Positions 43,325 through 51,128 are shown, counted from the stretch's first letter. The stretch: 51,128 nt of DNA from Alistipes sp. (GCA_017381935.1 JAFOBG010000002.1:1-51128), one strand, 5' to 3'. Numbers and translations are program-made. The notes: generated by a model not told the origin, from the sequence alone.

Positions 43325-44236
43325 CTATTTACGGTTTCTCTCTATCTCAAGCCAATCGCTTATAGCTCTCTTTGCAGGGATTGCATAGTGCCACTCATCG
43401 TGTCCGGCCCAGCCGTGAGCTCCTGCAGGGAAAATGTATAGCGCTGAGCGTACACCGTATCTCTTAAGAGCTTTGTAGTACGATGTTGAGCTGGTTGAAG
43501 AGACGGTTGTATCCTCGTGAGTATGGAGTAACAATGTTGGTGGAGTGTCTGGTGTAACAAGATTTTCGCATGAGTAGTTCTCTATATCTTTCTGTGTGCG
43601 CCACTTACCTAACAGACGCTCAAAGCAGTTTTGCAGTCGGTAATTTGACCACATATCTCCACTTGTTGATGGATAGATAAGGATGTTAAACTTCGGACGC
43701 TCCTCAACAGCAAGGGTATGGGTGGCAAGGGCTGTCAGATGGCCACCGGCAGAACTGCCGAGCATACCCACTTGCTGTGGGTCTATGCCTAACTTGTCAG
43801 CCTCACTGCGCATATACTTTAGGCCTGCGATAGCATCCTCAATAGGCACCTCACGGTTTCCGTTTGGCAGACGATACTTTACAACGATGGCTGTAACACC
43901 TATAGAACGGAGGTATTGACCAATTTTAAAGCCGTCGTACTGCATTGAGAGCTTGTAGTAGCCTCCACCAGGGATAATTACCACACCCTGACCTGTCGCT
44001 ACCTTAGGGTCAGCCTTGTAGATGTAGAAGTCGGTAGATGAGGTTTGGCTCATATCGAGTTTCTCGTTTATCGTCTCATCATCGGTAATGCCGTTTGAGT
44101 GTGGCGCAGAGCTATTGTCCCAATAGTTTACAATCTCGTCAGCACCACTTACCTCAAGAGTTGCGACAACTCTCTTTTGTGCCGTAGCGGTGATAGCTAC
44201 GGTCAGAGAGAGGAGTATGGTGAGTATCTGTTTCAT
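43325..44236 (-). CDS. Secreted alpha/beta-hydrolase, esterase array copy 6 (leuS-coupled)
   Basis: First-transcribed copy, 303 residues. Signal peptide 1-20 (ends TAQ), GADEIVNYWDNSSAPHSN (31-48), PGGGY (89-93), nucleophile S162 in GSSAGGH, Asp in THEDTTV near 240, and His in GAHGW near 272. The start codon shares one base with the leuS stop (TAATG), so ribosomes leaving leuS could reinitiate here; no separate promoter is visible. Only Asp of the usual DDD cluster remains at the catalytic position. Confidence 0.82.
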   Translation of the reverse strand: MKQILTILLSLTVAITATAQKRVVATLEVSGADEIVNYWDNSSAPHSNGITDDETINEKLDMSQTSSTDFYIYKADPKVATGQGVVIIPGGGYYKLSMQYDGFKIGQYLRSIGVTAIVVKYRLPNGNREVPIEDAIAGLKYMRSEADKLGIDPQQVGMLGSSAGGHLTALATHTLAVEERPKFNILIYPSTSGDMWSNYRLQNCFERLLGKWRTQKDIENYSCENLVTPDTPPTLLLHTHEDTTVSSTSSTSYYKALKRYGVRSALYIFPAGAHGWAGHDEWHYAIPAKRAISDWLEIERNRK

Positions 44237-46983
44237 TACTTAACAATATTGATAATCTTACCAGGCACAACGATAATCTTCTTAGGGGTAGCACCCTCAA
44301 GCCAACGCTGTACCTCCTCTTTAGTTACGATATCAGCCTGCATATCGGCTACTGATGCATTGAGAGGGTAAACCTGCTTGCAACGTAACTTGCCGTTAAT
44401 CATAATTGGGTACTCAAAGCTGCTCTCAACAAGATACTCCTCCTCGCAAACAGGGTACTGAGCGTTGAAGATGGTATCGGTGTTACCAAGCATGCTCCAC
44501 AACTGCTCTGTGATGTGAGGAGCAAATGGAGCAAGCAGTACTGCTAATGGCTCGATGATAGAGCGTTTGTGGCACTCTCCAAGCTCGTTTACACAAATCA
44601 TAAAAGCTGCAATAGAGGTGTTGAAAGAGAAGTTCTCGATATCCTCACGAATCTTCTTTATGGTTTTATGCAGAGTCTTTAGCTCTTTATCTGTAGGCTG
44701 TTCGTTGGTTACTGCCCACTCTCCATTGCGGTCGTGGAACAGACGCCAGAAACGACGTAAGAACTTGTGTACACCGTCAATACCGTTTGTATCCCAAGGT
44801 TTTGCCTGCTCAAGCGGGCCGAGGAACATCTCATACATACGGAGAGTGTCGGCACCATACTGCTCTACGATGTAGTCAGGGTTTACGACATTGAACATAG
44901 ACTTTGACATCTTCTCAATCTCCCAACCGCAGATATATTGGCCATTCTCAAGGATAAACTCAGCATTGTTGAACTCAGGCATCCAATTGCGGAAAGCCTC
45001 AAGGTCAAGTACATCATTCTTTACGATATTTACATCGACATGAATCTTCTGGGTCTGATACTGCTCACGAAGGTTATATGATACAAACTTGTTTGTGCCC
45101 ACTACACGATATACGAAGTTTGAACGACCCTGAATCATTCCCTGATTTACGAGTTTCTTGAATGGCTCAGACTCACAAACATAGCCTAAATCATAGAGGA
45201 ACATATTCCAGAAACGAGAGTACATCAGGTGGCCTGTTGCATGCTCAATACCGCCGATATAGAGATCTACATTTCTCCAATACTCGTTAGCCTCCTTAGA
45301 TACCAACGCCTCGCTATTGTGTGGATCCATATAGCGGAGGAAGTATGCAGAAGAGCCGGCAAAGCCAGGCATTGTTGAGAGTTCAAACTCCCAACCCTCA
45401 ACACGAGCCAATGGAGGCTCGCCTTGCTCAGTAGGACCGAAGTTCTCAATAGGAGGCAGTGTGATAGGGAGCTCATCCTCAGATGCAGGACGGGCGATAT
45501 TGCCCTCGTAACGCATAGGGAACGGCTCTCCCCAGTAACGTTGGCGAGAGAAGATAGCATCACGCAGGCGATAGTTCACAAGTCGCTTACCAAGACCTCT
45601 GCGCTCAACCTCCTCAAACATCTTGTAGATAGCCTCTTTGACATCTGTACCGTTGAGGAAGTCGGAGTTAATCATTGCACCCTCCTTTGCATCGTATGAT
45701 GCCACTGCAAGGTCCCCACCCTCAACAACAGGGATGATATCCAGACCGAAGTGGCGAGCAAATGCGTAGTCTCGAGAGTCGTGAGCCGGAACAGCCATAA
45801 TAGCACCTGTGCCGTAACCTGCAAGTACATAATCTGATGCATAGATAGGAATCTGCTTGCCGGTAAACGGATTGGTAGCATAAGCACCGGTAAATACACC
45901 ACTTACACGTTTGGTCTCAGAGATACGCTCACGCTCTGAACGCTTCTTAGTCTGCTCGATATACTCCTCAACAGCAGCCTTTTGCTCTGCTGTGGTCATA
46001 TCAGCAAGCCACTCGTGCTCCGGAGCAACAACCATGAAGGTTACGCCAAAGATAGTATCAGGACGTGTTGTAAATATCTCAAGCTTACGTGTTGAACCGT
46101 CAGCCATCTGTGCATCAAAGAATACCTGTGCGCCCTCTGAGCGACCAATCCAATTACGCTGAATCTCCTTTAGTGAGTCGCTCCACTCAAGGGCATCAAG
46201 GCCGTCAAGCATGCGCTGTGCGTATGCAGTAACACGGAGAAGCCACTGCTTCATTCTCTTCTGCTCTACAGGGTGTCCACCACGTACAGAAAGGCCATCC
46301 TTTACCTCATCATTGGCAAGTACAGTTCCCAATTTAGGACACCAGTTAACCATCGTGTCGGCACGGAAGGCAAGGCGATAGTTCTGCAACACCTGCTCTT
46401 TCTGCTCCTCGTTCATTGCAGCCCACTCGGCAGCAGTAAATGTCATCTCGTTTGTGCAAGCCGCATCAATACCCTCAGTTCCATGAGCCTCGAAGTGTGC
46501 CACAAGTTCCTCGATTGGTTTAGCCTTTTGAGATGTACGGTCGTAGTAGTGTGCAAACATCTTGAGGAATGCCCACTGTGTCCACTTATAGTACTCAGGC
46601 TCACATGTGCGTACCTCACGATTCCAATCGTAGCAAAAACCTATTTTGTCGAGTTGCTCACGATAGCGTGCAATATTTTTCTCTGTAGTTACTGCTGGAT
46701 GCTGACCTGTCTGGATAGCGTACTGCTCTGCAGGTAGTCCGAAGGCGTCATAACCCATTGGGTGTAGAACATTGTAACCACATAAACGCTTGTAGCGTGA
46801 ATAGATGTCGGAAGCGATATAGCCAAGAGGGTGTCCTACATGCAGACCTGCTCCTGATGGATAAGGGAACATGTCAAGAACATAGAATTTAGGGCGTGAA
46901 GAATCTACCTCTACACGGTAAATATCACGCTCTTGCCACGCTTTTTGCCATTTGGCTTCAATCTCTCTGAAATTGTAATCCAT
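44236..46983 (-). CDS. leuS: Leucyl-tRNA synthetase
   Basis: Class I aminoacyl-tRNA synthetase charging tRNA-Leu, 915 residues, cytoplasmic. The HIGH-type motif HVGH is at 48-51 within [12 protein letters not shown]. The CP1 editing domain spans about 225-420 with the threonine-rich TTRPDTIFG and the later [20 protein letters not shown] starts at about 691, followed by the anticodon-binding domain and a short C-terminal domain. Its promoter box lies 85 bp upstream, leaving a leader of about 80 nt with a GC-rich hairpin. It overlaps the first esterase gene by one base, an unusual partner for a tRNA synthetase. Confidence 0.98.
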   Translation of the reverse strand: MDYNFREIEAKWQKAWQERDIYRVEVDSSRPKFYVLDMFPYPSGAGLHVGHPLGYIASDIYSRYKRLCGYNVLHPMGYDAFGLPAEQYAIQTGQHPAVTTEKNIARYREQLDKIGFCYDWNREVRTCEPEYYKWTQWAFLKMFAHYYDRTSQKAKPIEELVAHFEAHGTEGIDAACTNEMTFTAAEWAAMNEEQKEQVLQNYRLAFRADTMVNWCPKLGTVLANDEVKDGLSVRGGHPVEQKRMKQWLLRVTAYAQRMLDGLDALEWSDSLKEIQRNWIGRSEGAQVFFDAQMADGSTRKLEIFTTRPDTIFGVTFMVVAPEHEWLADMTTAEQKAAVEEYIEQTKKRSERERISETKRVSGVFTGAYATNPFTGKQIPIYASDYVLAGYGTGAIMAVPAHDSRDYAFARHFGLDIIPVVEGGDLAVASYDAKEGAMINSDFLNGTDVKEAIYKMFEEVERRGLGKRLVNYRLRDAIFSRQRYWGEPFPMRYEGNIARPASEDELPITLPPIENFGPTEQGEPPLARVEGWEFELSTMPGFAGSSAYFLRYMDPHNSEALVSKEANEYWRNVDLYIGGIEHATGHLMYSRFWNMFLYDLGYVCESEPFKKLVNQGMIQGRSNFVYRVVGTNKFVSYNLREQYQTQKIHVDVNIVKNDVLDLEAFRNWMPEFNNAEFILENGQYICGWEIEKMSKSMFNVVNPDYIVEQYGADTLRMYEMFLGPLEQAKPWDTNGIDGVHKFLRRFWRLFHDRNGEWAVTNEQPTDKELKTLHKTIKKIREDIENFSFNTSIAAFMICVNELGECHKRSIIEPLAVLLAPFAPHITEQLWSMLGNTDTIFNAQYPVCEEEYLVESSFEYPIMINGKLRCKQVYPLNASVADMQADIVTKEEVQRWLEGATPKKIIVVPGKIINIVK

Positions 46984-47033
46984 AGTTGTATCTGTTTTTG
47001 TTTATTTTTCTCTCTGTCTATCAATGTCTTATG

Positions 47034-47054
47034 CGCCCGCATAACGCATGCGCG
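47034..47054 (-). promoter_or_regulatory. GC-rich hairpin in the leuS leader
   Basis: CGCAT and ATGCG pair around a 5-nt loop at 47038-47052. Two more G-C pairs form across a 2-nt bulge. It lies in the predicted 5' leader of leuS. No T-box or leader-peptide features are recognised. Confidence 0.3.
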
Positions 47055-47067
47055 AGTGTCTGACTTG

Positions 47068-47075
47068 CAAAGATA
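47068..47075 (-). promoter_or_regulatory. Bacteroidetes -7 box for leuS
   Basis: The minus strand reads TATCTTTG, a perfect TAnnTTTG. Predicted transcription start near 47062 gives a leader of about 80 nt. It would drive leuS and probably the six esterase genes. Confidence 0.65.
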
Positions 47076-47158
47076 GTAAAATTTAGCGGAAAAAATCAAT
47101 GTGGCGACAAGAATTTCGCACAAGCAGAGTCATCAGGGGTTTTGTGGGCAGACGATAC

Positions 47159-47170
47159 AATTTGCAAATT
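47159..47170. promoter_or_regulatory. 12-bp palindrome over the -33 box (possible operator)
   Basis: AATTTGCAAATT is a perfect palindrome that covers the TTTG -33 element of the PHP/esterase operon promoter. A repressor bound here would block RNA polymerase; this is inference from position. Confidence 0.35.
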
Positions 47171-47192
47171 TGATATTTCCTGACTATCTTTG
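47161..47192 (+). promoter_or_regulatory. Consensus promoter of the PHP-PHP-esterase operon
   Basis: TTTG at 47161-47164 and TATCTTTG at 47185-47192, spacer 20 bp, are perfect Bacteroidetes -33 and -7 elements. Transcription would start near 47197, about 43 nt before the first ATG. Confidence 0.75.
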
Positions 47193-47239
47193 TATTATGC
47201 GTATTGTGGGCAATATGTAAAAACTAACAACCTAAAAAT

Positions 47240-48385
47240 ATGAAAAGAGCTCTATTTTTAATCTCGGCATTGCTTGTGGCACTATCGGCTGTAGCGCAGG
47301 ACTATACTAATCGTTATCAGAGTGTTACAGAACCGCAGACTCTTCTTCCTACAGGCTATGTGCGCCTATGTCGTCGTGAAATCATACTGCCAGGTATCAA
47401 TGGATATAATCCTTATAAGGCAGACTTGCATATTCATAGTACTCTTACTGATGGTGTAGTAAATATCAAGGGTCGTATGGAAGAGGCATGGAGTGATGGA
47501 TTGGATGTTATTGCAGCAACAGAGTATCTATCTATCAGAGTTGTTCCCGATACAGAAGGACTGCCTACTCCAGAGAGCGCAAAGATAAAGCGTAGCGCAA
47601 GTGCGGTAAAGGCTGTTCAGAGTGCAACAAAGATAGCAGATAACTTCGGTCTGCTTGTCATTCCTGGTGTTGAATTGACAGGCGATGCTAAGACTCAGGG
47701 ACACTTTAACGCACTCTTTACTACTGACAATAGTGTGCTGTATGACTATGACGCTATGCAGGCTATTCGCAATGCTCGTCAGCAGGGAGCACTCATTATG
47801 CATAACCATCCTGGTTGGCGACACTCTACTTTAGAGATGACAAAGTTTGAGGCGGCGATATATGCTGAGGACCTTATTGACGGTATAGAGTTGATGAATG
47901 GAGCTTACTTCTATCCTTGTGCTTTTGGAACGGCTGATAAGCACAACCTCTTTATGACCTCCAATACAGATATTCACGCAACAACAGCACAGCAGTATCG
48001 TGAGAATGGCCATTTACGCAATATGACAATTATCTTTGCCAAAGAGTGCTCTTTAGAGAGTATCCGTGAGGCGTTGGAGGCACACCGTACAATCTGCTAT
48101 GCGTTTGGTACTATAGGTGGTGATGAAAAATTATTGAAGGAGTTTTTTGAGACTTCAATAGCTGTAAAAAAGCTTGCTATCGACAAAAAGAAGAAGAGTC
48201 AGCGAGTGATGATAACTAACACTACTTCACTGCCTTATACGCTCCGTGTTAATATGGGCAATCCTGTTGAGTTACGACCACTTTCTTCTACTATCGTAAC
48301 TGTTAAGGTTGGCAAACCTATACAGTGCAAAGTGCTCAATATGTGGTGTGGCGCAAATGAGCATCTGACAGTAACATTGAAATAA
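47240..48385 (+). CDS. Secreted PHP-domain protein with altered metal site, paralogue 2
   Basis: 381 residues, signal peptide 1-20 (ends VAQ). PHP fold with H64 and H66 in LHIHS, D71 in TDG, GVE, GHFNALF, HNHPGW and NTDIH. The motif that reads ITDH in the paralogues reads ATEY here (E95, Y96), so a conserved Asp and a metal-binding His are both replaced. The protein may have a changed metal set, altered activity, or be a non-catalytic partner of the next gene. The C-terminal beta domain is retained. It is first in a three-gene operon, 16 bp before paralogue 3, under a consensus promoter. Confidence 0.8.
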   Translation: MKRALFLISALLVALSAVAQDYTNRYQSVTEPQTLLPTGYVRLCRREIILPGINGYNPYKADLHIHSTLTDGVVNIKGRMEEAWSDGLDVIAATEYLSIRVVPDTEGLPTPESAKIKRSASAVKAVQSATKIADNFGLLVIPGVELTGDAKTQGHFNALFTTDNSVLYDYDAMQAIRNARQQGALIMHNHPGWRHSTLEMTKFEAAIYAEDLIDGIELMNGAYFYPCAFGTADKHNLFMTSNTDIHATTAQQYRENGHLRNMTIIFAKECSLESIREALEAHRTICYAFGTIGGDEKLLKEFFETSIAVKKLAIDKKKKSQRVMITNTTSLPYTLRVNMGNPVELRPLSSTIVTVKVGKPIQCKVLNMWCGANEHLTVTLK

Positions 48386-48401
48386 CTTAAAACCTAACTA
48401 T

Positions 48402-49589
48402 ATGAAAAGATTTATTGTTTTTGCTGTGGCTTTGACTGTTGCATGTTCAGCAGTTGTTGCTCAGAAGATTCCACACTCTGTAAAGACCTATAATGAGGCT
48501 ACTGCCCGTCGTACAGAGATTATATTGCCGCAAGTTAAGGGCTATAATTGCTACAAGGGCGATTTTCACATCCACACATCCTACTCTGATGGTAGTGTAA
48601 ATCCTGCAGGCCGTGTTGTTGAGGCTTGGTTGGATGGTCTTGATGTTATCGCCATTACAGACCACTATGAGGGTCGTAGCGGGGAGAGAAGATTCTTCAA
48701 GGTTATCGCCCCTTATTTCAATGGAGGGGAGCCGTTGAAGTATCAGTCGGCAGGTAAGGCAAAGAGTGTTAAGGCAGACTTTAATGCTATTCACCAAGAG
48801 GCTGTAGATCAAGTGGAGAAGTCTGGTTATCCTATGCTTCTTATCAAGGGTTGTGAGATGGCCAGAGGTGCTGATACTCACGGACACTTCAATGCACTGT
48901 TTCTTCAAGATCTTAACGGCCTTTATGATGCAGACTTGGAGGTTGCATTCAAGCGTGTGAAGGAGCAAGGGGGTATTATTATTCATAACCATCCGGCTTG
49001 GAAGCGCAAGACAAGCGACAAAACAGAGTTTCATGAGAGAGTTTATAGTTTGGGTTTGATTGATGGCGTTGAGGTTGTAAATGGCTATACCTTCTATCCA
49101 CATATTGTTCGCCGTTGTATTGATGAGGGTCTTACTATGTTTGGAAATACTGATGAGCACGGTACAACAGCGCACCGTTTTCGCCAGAATGGAAACCTTC
49201 GTACAATGACAATCATCTTTGCCAAGGAGCTAACAGAGAAGGCCATTAAAGATGCGATTCTCAAGCGCCGTACAATCGCCTATTCTGGTGGCTATCTTAT
49301 TGGCGAAGAGTCTTGGCTAATCGAGTTTTTAAATGCTGCCGTAGATTGTCGCCTGACGGCTGTTAAGGAGAAGAATGAGCATATCTATATGCTTACAAAT
49401 CAGTCATCTATACCACTTCGTTTGCGTCGAGGACGAACTATCTATGAGCTGGAACCTTTTAAACCGATTTTGGTTAGTTTCGGCAAGGATAAAGAGGGTG
49501 TAGAGGCTACAAAGCCTCTCTATACAGTGGATAATATGTGGGTGGCTGATTATAAACACCCGAAAGTAGAGATTGAGATTGATAAATAG
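48402..49589 (+). CDS. Secreted PHP-domain phosphodiesterase (Sb-PDE-like), paralogue 3
   Basis: 395 residues, signal peptide 1-21 (ends VAQ). It has the fullest metal site of the three paralogues: H56 and H58 (HIHTS), D63 (SDG), D87 and H88 (ITDH), E152 (GCE), H162 (GHFNALF), H195 and H197 (HNHPAW), and NTDEH. This makes it the best candidate for an active phosphodiesterase. The C-terminal segment, with TNQSSIPLRLR and a final strand VEIEIDK, matches paralogue 1. It lies 16 bp after paralogue 2 and 17 bp before the esterase gene. Export implies extracytoplasmic substrates; which phosphodiester is cut is unknown. Confidence 0.83.
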   Translation: MKRFIVFAVALTVACSAVVAQKIPHSVKTYNEATARRTEIILPQVKGYNCYKGDFHIHTSYSDGSVNPAGRVVEAWLDGLDVIAITDHYEGRSGERRFFKVIAPYFNGGEPLKYQSAGKAKSVKADFNAIHQEAVDQVEKSGYPMLLIKGCEMARGADTHGHFNALFLQDLNGLYDADLEVAFKRVKEQGGIIIHNHPAWKRKTSDKTEFHERVYSLGLIDGVEVVNGYTFYPHIVRRCIDEGLTMFGNTDEHGTTAHRFRQNGNLRTMTIIFAKELTEKAIKDAILKRRTIAYSGGYLIGEESWLIEFLNAAVDCRLTAVKEKNEHIYMLTNQSSIPLRLRRGRTIYELEPFKPILVSFGKDKEGVEATKPLYTVDNMWVADYKHPKVEIEIDK

Positions 49590-49606
49590 TATTAAAATTT
49601 GATTAT

Positions 49607-50467
49607 ATGAAGAAGCTTTTTGTTTGTACCCTATTGCTGTTTGCTGTAGGTGTAACTGCTCAGGCTCAGAGTCGCCTTGAGCATCTGACTGTAAATAGTA
49701 AAATTCTCGGTGTGGAGAAGAAATACTCAATCTATCTGCCTGATGGCTATGATAACGGAACAGAGCGTTATCCAGTGCTCTATCTGCTTCATGGAGCATG
49801 GGGAAACCACAAGTCTTGGAATCGTAATGGTGGCGGCGAGCAGCCTCGTATTACAGATGAGCAGATAGCTAAAGGTGAGGCTGTGAAGATGATTGTCGTT
49901 ATGCCTGATGCTACAGGTTTGGGAAAACGAAGAGGTGGTAAGAATATGGGCTATTTTAATGTCCAAGATTGGCCTTATGAGGACTTCTTCTTCCAGGAGT
50001 TTATCCCTTATATCGACCAGACCTTCAGAACTATAGCATCTAAAGAGGGTCGTGCTATTGCAGGCCTGTCTATGGGTGGCGGAGGCTCTGTTGTCTATGC
50101 TCAAAGACACCCCGAAATGTTCAATGCTTGCTACTCTACAAGCGGACTGCTTGACCACCGTTATCGTGTCTCTATTCAAAACCCTGAGGAGATTGAGTGG
50201 CTATGGTCTGTAGCGACAACTTCGCCTGTTGAGTACTTGCGCCACGCAACGGCTGAGCAGATTGAAAAATTGCGTACTGTTCGCTGGATGTTGGACTGCG
50301 GAGATGATGATGCTTTGATACAGACCAATCTCGATTTCTTTATGGAGATGCACCGTGAAAAAGTGCCTGTTGAATTCCGTGTTCGTGATGGTGTTCATGA
50401 TTGGAAATTCTGGCGTGAGGCCCTGCCTCTAATCCTCGGTTTCTCATTCCCTGTAGAGACAAAATAA
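49607..50467 (+). CDS. Secreted esterase of the putative esterase (esterase D/feruloyl) family
   Basis: 286 residues, signal peptide 1-20 (ends AQA). Alpha/beta-hydrolase of the PF00756 type: YSIYLPDGYDN then LLHGAWGNHKSW for the oxyanion region, nucleophile Ser in AGLSMGGGG near 163, Asp in DCGDDD near 224, and His in GVHDWKFW near 265. The family includes feruloyl and acetyl-xylan esterases, S-formylglutathione hydrolase and mycolyltransferases; export favours a polysaccharide esterase. It is unrelated at motif level to the six-copy array (GLSMGG instead of GSSAGG). Last gene of the PHP-PHP-esterase operon, followed 35 bp later by a strong terminator. Confidence 0.86.
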   Translation: MKKLFVCTLLLFAVGVTAQAQSRLEHLTVNSKILGVEKKYSIYLPDGYDNGTERYPVLYLLHGAWGNHKSWNRNGGGEQPRITDEQIAKGEAVKMIVVMPDATGLGKRRGGKNMGYFNVQDWPYEDFFFQEFIPYIDQTFRTIASKEGRAIAGLSMGGGGSVVYAQRHPEMFNACYSTSGLLDHRYRVSIQNPEEIEWLWSVATTSPVEYLRHATAEQIEKLRTVRWMLDCGDDDALIQTNLDFFMEMHREKVPVEFRVRDGVHDWKFWREALPLILGFSFPVETK

Positions 50468-50502
50468 GCTACTTATATTAGGAATAACGTAGAAACGAAA
50501 AT

Positions 50503-50550
50503 AGACCTTTTCAGCCCTCAACTAAGCTTGAGCTGAGAGGTCTTTTTTTT
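50503..50550 (+). terminator. Intrinsic terminator of the PHP-PHP-esterase operon
   Basis: AGACCT (50503-50508) pairs with AGGTCT (50538-50543). TCAG/CTGA and CTCAA/TTGAG extend the stem inside it, and a tail of seven further T follows. Confidence 0.9.
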
Positions 50551-50984
50551 GTTTTACAGCATGGTGAAGCTGCCCTAAATCAGAGTGTGCAGATGACGTA
50601 AATTTGCCCTGAAAAAACTAATATCTAATGGGAGGTAATAACAGTTGATCGTGTATCGGAAAACGATAAATATACCCACGCCAATTCTCTACCTTTTTTA
50701 GAGGTTTCTTTGCCCGTAAGTGCCTATAAAATCGCACTTTTGAAAGATTTTTTTGCAAATATTGATAATTTTTGAAATTTTTTCACAACTTGGGTTATTG
50801 GTGAAAATGTGTAATATATAAATCATTATAAATCAATTTATTACAAAATCAACTATAAACAAATGTTATTATATTGCAAAAATTATAAGAAAAAAGAATA
50901 AGCAATCAATCCAAAAAGGGCAAAAATAGGGTGTTTTTTGGGCCTCTATTTGGCATATATATAGTGTAAATCAAAAATTTTGCT

Positions 50985-50992
50985 TATCTTTG
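50985..50992 (+). promoter_or_regulatory. Bacteroidetes -7 box for rpsL
   Basis: TATCTTTG, a perfect TAnnTTTG, about 77 bp before the rpsL ATG. No TTTG sits 19-21 bp upstream, but the upstream region is AT-rich as in strong ribosomal promoters. Confidence 0.65.
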
Positions 50993-51024
50993 CACCCGCC
51001 TAACGGCAAAACGAAATAGAAATT

Positions 51025-51039
51025 GGGGCGTCAAACCCC
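51025..51039 (+). promoter_or_regulatory. Hairpin in the rpsL leader
   Basis: GGGG and CCCC pair around a 7-nt loop in the roughly 70-nt leader of rpsL. Ribosomal-protein leaders are often autoregulatory, but this short stem alone does not show it. Confidence 0.3.
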
Positions 51040-51069
51040 CGCAAGTTTAACAAATTAAAGGTTTAATAA

Positions 51070-51128
51070 ATGCCTACTATTCAACAGTTAGTAAGAAACG
51101 GCAGAGTCAAGATGGAGGACAAGTCGAA
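51070..51128 (+). CDS. rpsL: 30S ribosomal protein S12 (5' end only)
   Basis: The window ends 19 codons into the gene. The start MPTIQQLVRNGR matches the conserved N-terminus of S12, part of the decoding centre of the small subunit. In most bacteria rpsL begins the str operon (rpsL, rpsG, fusA), so those genes are expected beyond the window edge. A -7 box lies about 77 bp upstream. Confidence 0.95.
   Translation, partial: MPTIQQLVRNGRVKMEDKS

Larger units (their letters stand above)
50468..51069. other. 602-bp AT-rich gap before rpsL
   Basis: It contains the operon terminator (50503-50550), a 6-bp hairpin AAGTGC/GCACTT at 50718-50739, the rpsL -7 box and the rpsL leader. No protein or RNA gene is recognised. 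The middle part (about 50750-50900) is extremely AT-rich with many A and T runs. Confidence 0.6.

Noticed and set aside
38743-44236. Six similar genes as an assembly artefact
   Set aside because: The copies differ throughout, including at active-site residues and in length, so they are true paralogues.
48447-49175. 242-codon minus-strand frame inside PHP paralogue 3
   Set aside because: Fully antisense to a clear PHP gene; no domain-like motifs.

Overview
The window is a chromosomal segment from a member of the Bacteroidetes, most likely the order Bacteroidales. Three things point there. Many genes are preceded by the Bacteroidetes -7 promoter element TAnnTTTG (usually TATCTTTG or TACCTTTG), in two cases with a full TTTG -33 element 19-20 bp upstream. 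Shine-Dalgarno sequences are mostly absent. The gene content is also typical: a Bat (MoxR/DUF58/VWA/TPR) operon, a GT3-GT35 glycogen enzyme fusion, ATP-type PEP carboxykinase, and many secreted esterases whose signal peptides end in Ala-Gln. I see no rRNA, tRNA, CRISPR array, insertion sequence, integrase or prophage gene, and no clear frameshift.

Layout. (1) 1-5.3 kb, minus strand: prfC, nadB, pckA. (2) 5.5-15.8 kb, plus strand: hemW, then a glycogen/alpha-glucan locus (GT3-GT35 synthase-phosphorylase fusion, GH133 debranching enzyme, GT4 glycosyltransferase, GH57 hydrolase) closed by a strong terminator. (3) 15.8-21.6 kb: a secreted PHP-type phosphodiesterase convergent with a PiT phosphate transporter carrying a PhoU-like tail, then a GDPD lipoprotein. 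This looks like a phosphate-ester scavenging neighbourhood. (4) 21.6-26.3 kb, minus: recJ, lipB, lipA, mtlD. (5) 26.3-32.0 kb, minus: a six-gene Bat operon. (6) 32.1-38.7 kb, minus: tdk, a RelA/SpoT homologue, a methyltransferase, xseB, xseA, a TonB-C-domain protein and prfA, tightly packed. (7) 38.7-47.0 kb, minus: leuS, then six tandem paralogous secreted alpha/beta-hydrolases, the first translationally coupled to leuS. (8) 47.2-50.5 kb, plus: an operon of two more PHP phosphodiesterases and a secreted esterase, with a consensus promoter overlapped by a palindrome. (9) A 600-bp AT-rich gap, then the start of rpsL.

How the genes may work together. The glycogen cluster supplies synthesis, phosphorolysis, debranching and hydrolysis of an intracellular alpha-glucan. 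No ADP-glucose pyrophosphorylase or classical GlgB branching enzyme is present here. The secreted enzymes (six esterase paralogues, three PHP enzymes, one further esterase, one GDPD lipoprotein) are the accessory part of the window. The esterase block and the PHP/esterase operon lie on either side of the divergent leuS promoter region. They could act on esterified or phosphorylated polymers outside the cytoplasm, but the substrate cannot be read from sequence.

The most noteworthy points are the six-gene esterase array coupled to leuS, PHP paralogues that have lost different metal ligands, the fused glycogen synthase-phosphorylase, a RelA/SpoT protein whose HD domain lacks key hydrolase residues, and a hemW promoter that appears leaderless with a 9-bp inverted repeat lying between and over its promoter boxes.
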